Source of the DNA: an uncultured Clostridia bacterium
GTDB lineage: Bacteria > Bacillota > Clostridia > TANB77 > CAG-508
Assembly (NCBI GenBank): GCA_947584125.1
Contig: CANPWI010000033.1
Location: forward strand, 1-11,945
Direction: 5' to 3'
Length of the DNA stretch: 11,945 bases
Both the position numbers and the translations under genes were made by a program. The notes under the pieces are model-generated. The model did no database searches, was not told where the DNA came from, and saw nothing but the letters and a program-made list of their open reading frames with translations. Of this stretch, positions 1 through 7,475 are shown piece after piece (positions within the stretch are counted from its first letter, which is position 1; every line of letters begins with the position of its first letter).

Positions 1-673
1 TTTCAGCTATTTCTGCTGGTTTTCCTTCATTCATAGCTTGTGCTTTTAGTATTTCCATTTCTTTATCTACTCTTTCTGCTGGTACTGAATTTCTATCTAA
101 AAATTCTGGTTTTGCAGCTGCTATTTGCATACAAATATCTTTTGCAAGTTCTGCATTTCCATTTTCTAATTCTACTAAAACACCAATTTTTCCGTCTCCA
201 TGAATATATTTTTCTACAAGTCCTGTAGTTTCGAATCTTTCGAATCTTCTAATACTCATGTTTTCTCCTATTGTTGCTATTTTTTCTGTTAATACTTCTT
301 GAACTGTTTTTGTAGAATCATTAATTGATTTTTGAGCTAATAATTCTTCTACTGTTTTAGGATTTTCTTTTACTATTTGTTTTGCTATATCAGATACAAA
401 TGTTTTGAATTCTTCGTTTTTAGCAACGAAATCTGTTTCTGAATTAACTTCAACAATAGCTCCAATTTTACTGTCTTCTGAAACATAAGCTTCAACAATT
501 CCATCTGCAGCTATTCTATCAGATTTTTTTGTTGCTTTTGCAATTCCTCTTTCTCTTAATAATTCAATAGCTTTTTCTATATTTCCATCAGTTTCTGTTA
601 AAACTTTTTTGCAGTCCATCATACCTGCACCTGTTTTTTCTCTTAACTCTTTTACAACACTTGCTGTTACCAT
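1..673 (-). CDS. tsf: Translation elongation factor Ts (3' end outside window)
   Basis: EF-Ts is the cytoplasmic guanine-nucleotide exchange factor that recycles EF-Tu. About 224 codons are visible; the gene runs off the left edge without a stop. The N-terminus is a typical UBA-like domain (VKELREKTGAGMMDCKKVL, residues 8-25), followed by the highly conserved TDFVA motif near residues 80-84 that contacts EF-Tu, and by the dimerisation domain region. The ATG at 671-673 is preceded by AAGGAGG at good spacing, so the start is secure. It follows rpsB by 45 bp on the same strand with no promoter or terminator visible between them, the classic rpsB-tsf operon. Codon use is strongly A/T-ending like its neighbours. 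No frame disturbance is seen. Confidence 0.97.
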   Translation of the reverse strand, partial: MVTASVVKELREKTGAGMMDCKKVLTETDGNIEKAIELLRERGIAKATKKSDRIAADGIVEAYVSEDSKIGAIVEVNSETDFVAKNEEFKTFVSDIAKQIVKENPKTVEELLAQKSINDSTKTVQEVLTEKIATIGENMSIRRFERFETTGLVEKYIHGDGKIGVLVELENGNAELAKDICMQIAAAKPEFLDRNSVPAERVDKEMEILKAQAMNEGKPAEIAE

Positions 674-718
674 TATAATTTCCTCCTTAAATTTTTATTT
701 ATTGTTATATAATAGGTT

Positions 719-1486
719 TTATTCAGCGTCAGCTACAACTTCTTCTATGCTTGTAGCTTCTTCTATTTCTTGAGAAGCTTCTTCTTCTCCTATTGCAAAT
801 GTTTCACCTTGTTTTCCTTCAATAACTGCATTAGCCATTACTTGTGCAATTAATTTTACTGCACGAATAGCATCATCATTACCTGGAATTGCATAGTCAA
901 CATCTTCTGGGTTACAGTTAGTATCAACTAAACCAACAACTGGTATACCTAATTTTCTAGCTTCTAATATAGCTATTCTTTCTTTTTTAGGGTCTACTAT
1001 AAACATAACTCCTGGTAATTCTGTCATATCTTTTATTCCACCAAGATTTTTTTCTAGTTTTTCCATTTCTTTCTTTAAAAGAATTACTTCTTTTTTTGGT
1101 AATACATCAAATGTACCATCTTCTTGCATTGCTTCTAAATCTTTTAATCTTTTAATTCTTGTTTTAATTGTATCAAAGTTTGTTAGCATTCCTCCTAACC
1201 ATCTTTGATCAACATAGTACATTCCACATATTTGTGCTGCTTCTTTCATGCACTCTTGTGCTTGTTTTTTTGTACCTACAAATAGAACATTTTTTCCTTC
1301 TTCTACTTGTTCTTTAATAAACGCATAAGCCTCGTCTATTTTTTTTGATGTTTTTTGTAAATCAATAATATGGATACCATTTCTAGCTTGAAATATATAT
1401 TCAGCCATTTTAGGATCCCATCTTCTTGTTTGGTGTCCAAAATGTACACCTGCTTCAAGTAATTGTTTCATTGCAACTACTGCCAT
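719..1486 (-). CDS. rpsB: 30S ribosomal protein S2
   Basis: S2 is a late-assembling small-subunit protein that sits at the head-body junction near S1/bS21 binding sites. The 255-residue product opens with the diagnostic MKQLLEAGVHFGHQTRRWDPKM (residues 6-27) and carries the RWLGGMLTNFDTI block (residues 94-106) and the P-G-V-M-F-I-V-D-P segment typical of the family. The acidic C-terminal tail is usual in Firmicutes. The ATG at 1484-1486 is preceded by AAGGAGG (1495-1501). A second GGAGG sits upstream at about 1511-1515, at the foot of a candidate leader hairpin. It is first in the rpsB-tsf operon and has its own promoter, separate from yraN. Confidence 0.98.
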   Translation of the reverse strand: MAVVAMKQLLEAGVHFGHQTRRWDPKMAEYIFQARNGIHIIDLQKTSKKIDEAYAFIKEQVEEGKNVLFVGTKKQAQECMKEAAQICGMYYVDQRWLGGMLTNFDTIKTRIKRLKDLEAMQEDGTFDVLPKKEVILLKKEMEKLEKNLGGIKDMTELPGVMFIVDPKKERIAILEARKLGIPVVGLVDTNCNPEDVDYAIPGNDDAIRAVKLIAQVMANAVIEGKQGETFAIGEEEASQEIEEATSIEEVVADAE

Positions 1487-1515
1487 TTTAAATTCCTCCT
1501 TTTAGTTTTACCTCC

Positions 1516-1573
1516 ATATAACTTTTGCATTTGTGATTACTTTTTATAAAGCACTATCACAAACTAGCTATAT
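1516..1573 (-). promoter_or_regulatory. Candidate structured rpsB leader (autoregulatory hairpin)
   Basis: In the rpsB 5' leader, two stacked stems can be drawn. The outer stem ATATAGCT (1566-1573) pairs with AGTTATAT (1516-1523), 8 bp with one G-U. The inner stem TTTGTGAT (1556-1563) pairs perfectly with ATCACAAA (1530-1537). A 2-nt/6-nt internal loop separates them and an 18-nt apical loop closes the inner stem. The structure ends directly at GGAGG (1511-1515), about 26 nt before the rpsB ATG, with the true Shine-Dalgarno sequence downstream. S2 feedback control through leaders is known in Gammaproteobacteria. That this is an S2- or ribosome-assembly-responsive leader is inference. Confidence 0.5.
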
Positions 1574-1596
1574 GTGTGTATTTTTTAACAAATGTT

Positions 1597-1626
1597 ATTA
1601 TAACATAAAAAATGTACAAAATGCAA
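1597..1626 (-). promoter_or_regulatory. Predicted promoter of rpsB-tsf
   Basis: On the minus strand TTGCAT (1621-1626) and a perfect TATAAT (1597-1602) are separated by 18 bp. Transcription would start near 1590, giving a leader of about 100 nt that contains the candidate hairpins. It lies in the 183-bp gap after yraN, so rpsB-tsf can be expressed independently of comM-dprA-yraN. Confidence 0.6.
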
Positions 1627-1669
1627 TACCTTAATAATACTTTTTTATAATTTTTACCAATTTTTATAT

Positions 1670-2023
1670 TTAGATAACTTGTTTTATATGATTTATTTTA
1701 TATTTGTTATTAATAATGTATATTTCAATAATATCAATTCTTATAAATTCATCTTCTAAATGTCTTGAATGTAAATAATATTCTATTGTTTTTATTAAAT
1801 GTTTTTGTTTATTTTTATCAACTGCTTCAATAGGATTTCCATATTTTTTATTTGTTCTTGTTTTTACCTCTATAAATACAATCTCTTTGTTATCTATTGC
1901 TATTATATCTATTTCTCCTTGTCTTGCTTCAAAATTTCTTTCTACAATTTTATATCCTTTGCTTTCTAAATATTTACAAGCTATATTTTCTCCTAACTTT
2001 CCTATTTCATGTTTTAAATACAT
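1670..2023 (-). CDS. yraN: YraN/UPF0102 family endonuclease-like protein
   Basis: This 117-residue protein belongs to the YraN (UPF0102) family, a small restriction-endonuclease-like fold of uncertain role, often found beside dprA and comM. The family signature is clear: G-E-N-I-A near residues 11-15, then RQGEIDIIA (34-42) and VFIEVKTR (49-56), carrying the D/E-x-K nuclease-like triad. The ATG at 2021-2023 follows the dprA stop TAA without a single intervening base (TAAATG), with AGAGG inside the dprA 3' end as ribosome binding site, so translational coupling to dprA is likely. Its length is normal. The biochemical function is inferred only from the fold and motif. Confidence 0.9.
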   Translation of the reverse strand: MYLKHEIGKLGENIACKYLESKGYKIVERNFEARQGEIDIIAIDNKEIVFIEVKTRTNKKYGNPIEAVDKNKQKHLIKTIEYYLHSRHLEDEFIRIDIIEIYIINNKYKINHIKQVI

Positions 2024-2872
2024 TTATTTGCCTCTTTGATATTCATTTTTATCATTTTTTATAATATATCCTTCTAATTCCATCATTGTTATAGTAGCAT
2101 TAATATCTTGTATTTTCATACAAAGTTTTTTTGCTATTTTATTTATGTTCATTGGGTTATTATTAATTATATTTAAAATATTTTTATATTCATTTGGAAT
2201 TTCTTCTTTACTATATTCTGCATTTTTTAAACTATCTATTATTTCTTCTGGTTTAGTGGTTAATAAAGCACCCTCTGCAATCATTCTATTTGTTCCCACT
2301 CCTTTTGTACTGTCTATATTACTTGGTATTGCAAAAACTGTTTTTTTATATTCTTTAGCATATTTTACAGTAACACTTGTTCCACTTCTATATTGTGCCT
2401 CAACTACTAAAATTGCATCTGATAATGCACTTATAATTCTATTTCTTTTCGGAAATTTACTTAAATCTGGTTTTACATCTTTTTTATTCTCTGTAATTAT
2501 ACAGCCTCCATTTGCTAATATTTTATGAAATAACCATTCATTTTCAGGTGGATAAATATAATCAAATCCATTTCCAAGTACCGCAATTGTTTTTCCAGCA
2601 TTTTCAATAGCTTTATTATGTGCATGAGTATCTATTCCACTTGCCATACCACTTACAATACAAATTCCTTTCCTGCTTAATTTACTTGAAAATAAATCTG
2701 TTACTTTTCTTCCATATTCTGAACAATCTCTTGAACCTACTATTCCAACAGTATTTTTACTTTCTAATAAACCTATATTTCCTAAAGCATATATAACTTT
2801 TGGATGTTGCTTTGTTATTTTTAATCGTATTGGATAATTTTCATCATTTTCATCAATTTCTATTATATCCAC
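2024..2872 (-). CDS. dprA: DNA-processing protein DprA (Smf)
   Basis: DprA binds incoming single-stranded DNA and loads RecA during natural transformation. It is also widely kept in bacteria not known to be competent. The 282-residue product has the Rossmann-like core: VGIVGSR (42-48), SGMASGID (74-81) and FPKRNRIIS (150-158). A C-terminal winged-helix domain spans roughly 225-278. It lacks the N-terminal SAM-like domain of longer homologues, so it is a short form. The start is GTG at 2870-2872: an in-frame TAA lies two codons upstream and there is no alternative ATG. The AAGGAGG at about 2885-2891 is 13 nt away, rather far. It lies 21 bp after comM in the same operon. Confidence 0.95.
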   Translation of the reverse strand: MDIIEIDENDENYPIRLKITKQHPKVIYALGNIGLLESKNTVGIVGSRDCSEYGRKVTDLFSSKLSRKGICIVSGMASGIDTHAHNKAIENAGKTIAVLGNGFDYIYPPENEWLFHKILANGGCIITENKKDVKPDLSKFPKRNRIISALSDAILVVEAQYRSGTSVTVKYAKEYKKTVFAIPSNIDSTKGVGTNRMIAEGALLTTKPEEIIDSLKNAEYSKEEIPNEYKNILNIINNNPMNINKIAKKLCMKIQDINATITMMELEGYIIKNDKNEYQRGK

Positions 2873-2893
2873 CTTTTAATGTTTTCCTCCTTA

Positions 2894-4430
2894 TCAATTT
2901 TTCCAATATTTTCTGTCTAGACTCCTATACTGTATTGCCTCTGCAATGTGTTTTGTTTCTATCGTTTCTTTTTCATCTAAATCTGCTATAGTCCTTGCTA
3001 CTTTTAAAATTCTACCATGAGCTCTTGCACTTAATCCTAATTTTTCAAAAGCATCTTGTAATATTTTCTTTTCCTTTTCACCTAATTTACAATACTTTTC
3101 TATAAGTTTAGGATTAAGTTCAGAATTTGAAAAAATTCCATAATCTTTATATCTTTCTATTTGTATTTTTCTAGCTTTATTAACCCTTTCTTTTATTTCT
3201 TGGGAACTTTCTATTTTTTCATCATTTTGAAGTTTATCATATTTAACTGGACTTACCTCTATTTGAATATCTATTCTATCTAGCAATGGACCACTAATTT
3301 TACCCATATATTTTGCAATAGCTTGATTAGAACATGTACATTCCTTTTCTTTAGAACCATAAAATCCACAAGGACATGGATTCATAGATGCAACAAGCAT
3401 AAAATTACATGGATATGTTAAACTTGCATTTACTCTACTGATTGTAACTGTTCTGTCTTCAAGTGGACCTCTTAAAACCTCTAATGTATTTTTATTAAAC
3501 TCTGGTAATTCATCTAAAAATAATACTCCATAATGAGCTAAACTTATTTCTCCAGGTTTAGGAATTCTACCTCCTCCTACTAAAGAGGTTATAGATATGG
3601 TGTGATGTGGAGACCTATATGGTCTTTCTGTTTTTATTGATGTATTTTTCGTTAATACTCCAGCAACACTATGTATTTTTGTTATTTCAAGTGCCTCATC
3701 AAATGTTAAATCCGGTAAAATAGATGGTATACGCCTTGCCATCATTGTTTTCCCTGAACCAGGCGTTCCTACAAGTAAACAGTTATGTCCTCCGGCAGCA
3801 GATACCTCTAATGCTCTTTTTATATTTTCTTGTCCTTTTACATCTGAAAAATCTAAAACATATTTTTTACTAGTTGAAAATATTTGCTCAATATCTATTT
3901 TCTCTGGTTCTATATTAAATTCATTATTCAAATACAAAGCTACCTCTTTTAAATTATTTGCTCCTATTATTTCTAATCCTTTAACTATTGCTGCTTCATT
4001 TACATTTTCTTTTGGTATTACAACTTTTTTTATTCCTAATTTTTTTGCTTCAATACATATTGGTAATACACCATTTACTCTATTTATTTTACCATCTAAA
4101 GAAAGTTCTCCAATAAATATTGTATCTTTTAAATTAGTACATTTTATTTCCTCAAAATTTATTAAAATTCCTATAGCTATTGGTAAATCGAAAATTGACC
4201 CTTCTTTTTTAGTATCCGCTGGTGCAAGATTTACAACAATTTTTCTACTCTGAAATTGATACCCTGAATTTTTTATTGCAGTTCTAACTCTCTCCTTTGA
4301 TTCTTTAACACTAGTATCAGGTAAGCCGAACACATTCCCAACTTGGAATACCTGCTGACACATCAACTTGTACATCAACTAAATATCCATTTAGTCCATG
4401 CAAAGACATACTTTTTACTATTGATAACAT
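2894..4430 (-). CDS. comM: ComM/YifB Mg-chelatase-like AAA+ ATPase, with +1 frameshift at a CGG codon
   Basis: YifB/ComM proteins are hexameric AAA+ branch-migration helicases that help integrate transforming DNA. The ATG at 4428-4430 has AAAGAGG eight bases upstream and opens 34 codons matching the family N-terminus. After GTT (4329-4331) the frame meets CGG and stops at TGA (4317-4319). Skipping one base (4328) restores the conserved V-G-L-P-D-T-S-V-K-E-S run and the rest of a 511-residue protein, the usual family length. In rebuilt numbering: Walker A GTPGSGKT 221-228, RSPHH 272-276, Walker B GVLFLDE 301-307, the NPCPCG cysteine region, and the SARAHGRILKVARTIADL C-terminal motif. No in-frame start near the break could give a normal N-terminus; the only one is a TTG at 4376-4378 without function-like sequence. 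So it is either a recent pseudogene, an error, or a frameshifted gene. Confidence 0.9.
4317..4328 (-). other. CGG +1 frameshift site in comM
   Basis: Unshifted reading is GTT CGG CTT ACC TGA. Skipping the C at 4328 gives GTT GGC TTA CCT GAT, i.e. V-G-L-P-D, an invariant stretch of the family. Family alignment fixes the extra base to the seven bases between GAA (W-E) and GGC. Either T or the C can be the extra base at protein level. Confidence 0.7.
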
Positions 4431-4512
4431 TATTTTTACCTCTTTATTTTTTTGATTTTTTCTTGGCAGATTTGCCACTTTGAATTTTTGAATTTTTTGA
4501 AATTAATTTTTT

Positions 4513-4560
4513 CTTACATGTAAGTATGATTATATTAGCATATTATTTTTCTTTTTGCAA
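4513..4560 (-). promoter_or_regulatory. Predicted comM-dprA-yraN promoter with palindrome at the start point
   Basis: On the minus strand TTGCAA (4555-4560) is followed 17 bp later by TAATAT (4532-4537), or 20 bp later by TATAAT (4529-4534). A perfect 12-bp palindrome CTTACATGTAAG (4513-4524) covers the predicted transcription start. It could be an operator or chance. The leader to the comM ATG is about 90 nt, purine-rich, with only a weak TGGCA/TGCCA hairpin. Confidence 0.45.
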
Positions 4561-4625
4561 TAACTTTTTCCAAAATTTTACTAATTTTTATAATTGTAAA
4601 TTGAAATTATATATTACTATACATA

Positions 4626-4926
4626 AATTAATGATATTATGGATATGTAAGCAAAGAAGAACAAATCGGAATGCTAATAACTTTGTAGTATTTTATTATA
4701 AATAGCAATTTGAATTAGTATAATAATTCAAATTGTAAAGCATTCCGTAAATTTGTTCTGGTGCGAAATTTTCGACGAAAATCTCTGTACAATGAGATTA
4801 TTTTATAATAGGAAAGTATTACTTTCCTATTATATGAAATACCGATGCGCAGTTTGAAGGGAGCTCGCGAGCCGACAGCAAGGAGGCGTTTTATTCGTAG
4901 CGAACATACCATACATATCATTAATT
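4626..4926. mobile_element. MITE-like element with terminal inverted repeats and nested palindromes
   Basis: A 301-bp non-coding unit is bounded by a perfect 12-bp terminal inverted repeat AATTAATGATAT (4626-4637 and its complement at 4915-4926). With one-base gaps the match extends to about 23 bp (to 4648 and from 4903). TTAA/ATTAAT at each end may include a target-site duplication, but the motif is self-complementary so this is ambiguous. Inside are: an inverted pair at 4659-4675 and 4739-4758; a perfect 11-bp hairpin at 4706-4735; ATTTTCG/CGAAAAT near 4767-4781; an AATCTC/GAGATT hairpin near 4790; a perfect 15-bp palindrome at 4804-4834; and GCTCGCGAGC at 4863-4872. The stretch 4841-4905 is about half G+C, unlike the AT-rich surroundings. 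No transposase is present. It ends 9 bp from the stop of the neighbouring membrane protein gene. A structured RNA gene is an alternative. Confidence 0.6.
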
Positions 4927-4935
4927 GTAATTCTT

Positions 4936-6559
4936 TTATTTTAAAGTTTTGATTAATTGTCCATCTTTCACATATACATTATATTCTAAATTATTATTTA
5001 CATCTTTAATAATAACTTTATCTATTTTAGATATATCATTTACATTTATATATACTAAATATTGTTTATGATGGTCTATTGTTATTTTTTCTGCAGATTT
5101 ATAGTTTTTTCCTTCATAAATTCCTCTTTCAAAAAGTAAATTTAAGTATCCTCTTACATTTTTACCGTTACACATTATACTATTAGAATAATTAAAATTT
5201 TCTTTTATATATGTAGCTAATATTTTATTTTGATTTTCCCAATTATTTTTCTTAATATAATTTCCATATCCAATCTTGTAATTTCTTATATTTAAAACTG
5301 AAATTAGTATTAATGTTAATATTATGAAATTTATAAAAAATTTATTTTCTTTATTACACAAATTAATAGTTGATAATATAATAAAAAATACTGTAATTAA
5401 TATATATACGAATTTTAATCTGTCAAATGTATATTGTGTAGCATGTTGTAACATTATAATATTTTCTATTAAAATTCCTATAAAGAAAATTAACACATAC
5501 TTATTTTCTTTTATTATTTTCCAACAAGTTTCTCTATATTTTTTTACACTTATTATTGTTATTAGTAATATTGTGCATAAGCCTATCATATATTTATATG
5601 ATATAAAATATCCTTTTAAAAGATTTGTTAATTTTCCATTACTAGATGTTAAATTTCTTGCAAAAAATCTATTTTTTAATGCTGTTATATAATTCTTTAA
5701 ATTTAAATTTAATAAAAAATGTGCTGAAAATATTCCAAATGATAATATTGTTAATATTCCTATTATGAATGGAGCAATAAAACATTTTAGAGTTAATTTT
5801 TTATCTTTAGTAATTTGTTTTATAAATAATATTAATGCAAATATAACATTACTAACATATCCTGTCCATTCAACATAAGGCATAATTAAGCACATAAAAT
5901 AAAATGCAATTTTAGCTTTTTTGTTTTTATAATTCATAAACAGTAAAAATTGTAATGCAATTAATAATTGCATTACAGATTGAACCCAGTAAATTACACC
6001 CTGTGAATGCATTATTTCCATTTGAAATAGATAAATTAATGCTGTACATAAAATTATTAGCTCTTTATTAATATACTTCGAAAATATTTTACAAAATATT
6101 ATTGTTATTAATATTAATGTACTAATACATAAGATACAATTAAACGCATATAAACTATATACATTAGTTGGTAAATGAAATATTTTTATAAATAAATATG
6201 GTAATACAAAACCTGCTGGAGAAAAGGATGTGTAATAATAATTTCCATTTTCGTCTGGTACACATGATCCCCATGGTATATTTTTATCTTCCTCATTTCC
6301 TAAACTTACAATTGGTAAAAATTTGTGAATAGATATTGGTGTTTCATCATAACATTTCATTGTAAGTAAAGTATGCAATGTTGCATCAAAATTATTATAT
6401 AATTCATCTTCTTTTGGTATTCTTGTAATAATAGAAATTATTACTAAAATAGTAACTAAAATAATTGTAACATAAGTTTTTTTATTATTTTTTTCTTTTA
6501 ATTGATTACATGTGTGTGTGTGTGTGTGTGTACTCTCCCAACGGTTTTACAGTTTGCAT
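4936..6559 (-). CDS. GT-C-like multi-pass membrane glycosyltransferase candidate, phase-OFF at a (CA)10 tract
   Basis: The body is a hydrophobic protein with roughly ten membrane segments, an early extracytoplasmic loop (TRIPKEDELYNNFDATLH, then YYYTSFSPAGFVLPYLF) and a soluble C-terminal tail of about 90 residues. That layout resembles GT-C membrane glycosyltransferases that move lipid-linked sugars onto surface polymers; the exact family is not recognised. A credible start exists: ATG at 6557-6559, AAGGAG nine bases upstream (6569-6574) and a consensus promoter. Reading from it crosses (CA)10 and stops at TAA (6506-6508) after 17 residues. The frame of the body is open through the tract but has no ATG, GTG or TTG until a TTG at 6376-6378, which would delete a clear first membrane helix encoded at about 6430-6478. 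With 11 repeats the product is 541 residues; with 8 it is 539. Confidence 0.7.
6511..6530 (-). repeat. (CA)10 dinucleotide tract, candidate phase-variation switch
   Basis: Ten perfect CA units on the coding strand begin 29 bases into the membrane-protein gene, right after the TA of codon 10 (TAC). The body is in frame only when the repeat number is 2 modulo 3 (8, 11, 14). At 10 the codons run T-H-T-H-T-H-M-stop. It is the only such microsatellite in the window and it sits exactly between start codon and body, where length changes by slipped-strand mispairing would switch translation on and off. Confidence 0.85.
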
Positions 6560-6586
6560 GAATATTTTCTCCTTTTTTATTTTTAT

Positions 6587-6614
6587 TTTATATTAACTTA
6601 TATGTATATGTCAA
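6587..6614 (-). promoter_or_regulatory. Predicted promoter of the phase-variable membrane protein gene
   Basis: On the minus strand a perfect TTGACA (6609-6614) and TATAAA (6587-6592) are separated by 16 bp. Transcription would start near 6580, about 20 nt before the ATG. The -35 box lies within four bases of the rdgB stop codon, so the gene has its own promoter. This supports the ATG at 6557-6559 as the real start. Confidence 0.65.
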
Positions 6615-6617
6615 GTA

Positions 6618-7208
6618 TTAAAGAAATAGATTGCATTTTTCGATTAATTTTTTTCTTAAATTTTCTAGTGCAATTCTTCTTGCACTTATTTCATTTTTTT
6701 CTTCTTGTGAAATTTCTGCTAATGTTTTACCATTTTCTAATTCAAATATTTCATCAAATCCAAATCCATTTTCTCCTCTTATTTTTTCTGCTACAAAACC
6801 CTCTATTTTTCCAATTTCACAAATTGTATTTTTTCCATCTGATAATGCTATTGCAGTAATAAATTTTATTTTTCTTTTTTCCTTTGGAACTCCTTTTAGC
6901 TTGTCTATTATTGCTAAATTTCTTTCTCTATCTGTTCCTTTATGCCATCTTTTAGTATTCACTCCTGGAAAACCATCTAAATATTCTATTTCTATTCCAG
7001 AATCATCAGCAATGCATAATTTTCCATCAAGCATTTCTGCTATTGTTTCTGCTTTTTTTATAGCATTTCCTTTAAATGTATTTTGATTTTCCTCAACATC
7101 TATATCTATTCCAAGTTCTTTCATTGAAATTATTTTATATTCTTTTAATATTTCTCCTGCTTCTTCTATTTTCCCTTTATTACCTGATGCGATTACTATT
7201 TCTTTCAT
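6618..7208 (-). CDS. rdgB: RdgB/HAM1 family XTP/dITP diphosphatase
   Basis: This cytoplasmic house-cleaning pyrophosphatase removes deaminated purine nucleotides (XTP, dITP, ITP) from the pool, releasing pyrophosphate. The 196-residue length is normal. Motifs: nucleotide-binding ASGNKGK (7-13), the catalytic ADDSGIEI followed by LDGFPG (67-82), and GENGFGFDEIF (145-155). Two positions differ from the common form: GFGYDPIF reads GFGFDEIF, and the C-terminal S-H-R nucleobase motif reads S-A-R (175-177). These may mark a clostridial subfamily rather than loss of activity. The ATG at 7206-7208 follows AAAGGAAA, a modest ribosome binding site. It is single, upstream of the membrane protein gene and divergent from the metalloprotease. 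Confidence 0.93.
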   Translation of the reverse strand: MKEIVIASGNKGKIEEAGEILKEYKIISMKELGIDIDVEENQNTFKGNAIKKAETIAEMLDGKLCIADDSGIEIEYLDGFPGVNTKRWHKGTDRERNLAIIDKLKGVPKEKRKIKFITAIALSDGKNTICEIGKIEGFVAEKIRGENGFGFDEIFELENGKTLAEISQEEKNEISARRIALENLRKKLIEKCNLFL

Positions 7209-7306
7209 TTTAAATTTCCTTTCTTTTACTAATTTTACATAAATTTAATTCACAATGTTATAAGTATCTTTACTCCTATTTTTTATTATACTTATTTATA
7301 ATAATT

Positions 7307-7335
7307 ATTTTACTATCTATTTTTTATTTTTTCAA
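7307..7335 (-). promoter_or_regulatory. Possible rdgB promoter
   Basis: On the minus strand TTGAAA (7330-7335), a 17-bp spacer and TAAAAT (7307-7312) fit a sigma-A promoter, giving a leader of about 95 nt. The region is so AT-rich that chance matches are likely. Confidence 0.35.
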
Positions 7336-7341
7336 GTTTTG

Positions 7342-7370
7342 TTGACTTTTTATGTAAATTTTGGTATAAT
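7342..7370 (+). promoter_or_regulatory. Predicted promoter of the secreted metalloprotease
   Basis: TTGACT (7342-7347), a 17-bp spacer and a perfect TATAAT (7365-7370) on the plus strand. Transcription would begin near 7377, giving a 5' UTR of about 100 nt that holds a small CACC-TTTAG-GGTG hairpin near 7420-7432 and AAAGGAG before the ATG. It lies in the 267-bp divergent gap with rdgB. Confidence 0.65.
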
Positions 7371-7475
7371 ATAGTTACATAAGTTTATTCTTATTTTATA
7401 TAAAATTCCTTTATTTTTCACCTTTAGGGTGTTGACATATATATTAAAATAATTATTTTAAAAGGAGAGATTATT

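Noticed and set aside
2145..2528. A 127-codon plus-strand ORF antisense to dprA
   Set aside because: It has no ribosome binding site and no recognisable motifs, and it lies entirely within a clear dprA coding region.
4479..4500. TGGCA-GATT-TGCCA hairpin as a terminator
   Set aside because: The stem is only 5 bp and a T-rich tail exists only on the plus strand, where no gene ends.
4804..4834. The perfect 15-bp palindrome as an intrinsic terminator for the membrane gene
   Set aside because: On the minus strand the stem is followed by AAAATAATCTC, not a U tract. It is better seen as part of the repeat element.
4715..4921. A 68-codon minus-strand ORF inside the palindromic element
   Set aside because: It has no ribosome binding site, runs through several hairpins, and is Arg/Ser/Leu-rich in a way explained by the GC-rich repeat. 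It is probably a by-product of the element, not a gene.
4936..6378. TTG at 6376-6378 as the true start of the membrane protein
   Set aside because: It lacks a ribosome binding site and would delete a membrane helix and loop encoded in the same open frame upstream; the promoter and Shine-Dalgarno point to the ATG at 6557-6559.
6512..6859. A plus-strand ORF starting M-C-V-C-V-C-V over the TG repeat
   Set aside because: It is antisense to rdgB and the membrane gene, starts inside the microsatellite and is rich in Phe/Leu as expected of the complement of AT-rich coding DNA.
7432..7458. A second promoter (TTGACA at 7432-7437) before the metalloprotease
   Set aside because: The -10 would fall on weak AT sequence and transcription would start at or inside the ribosome binding site. 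The promoter at 7342-7370 fits better.
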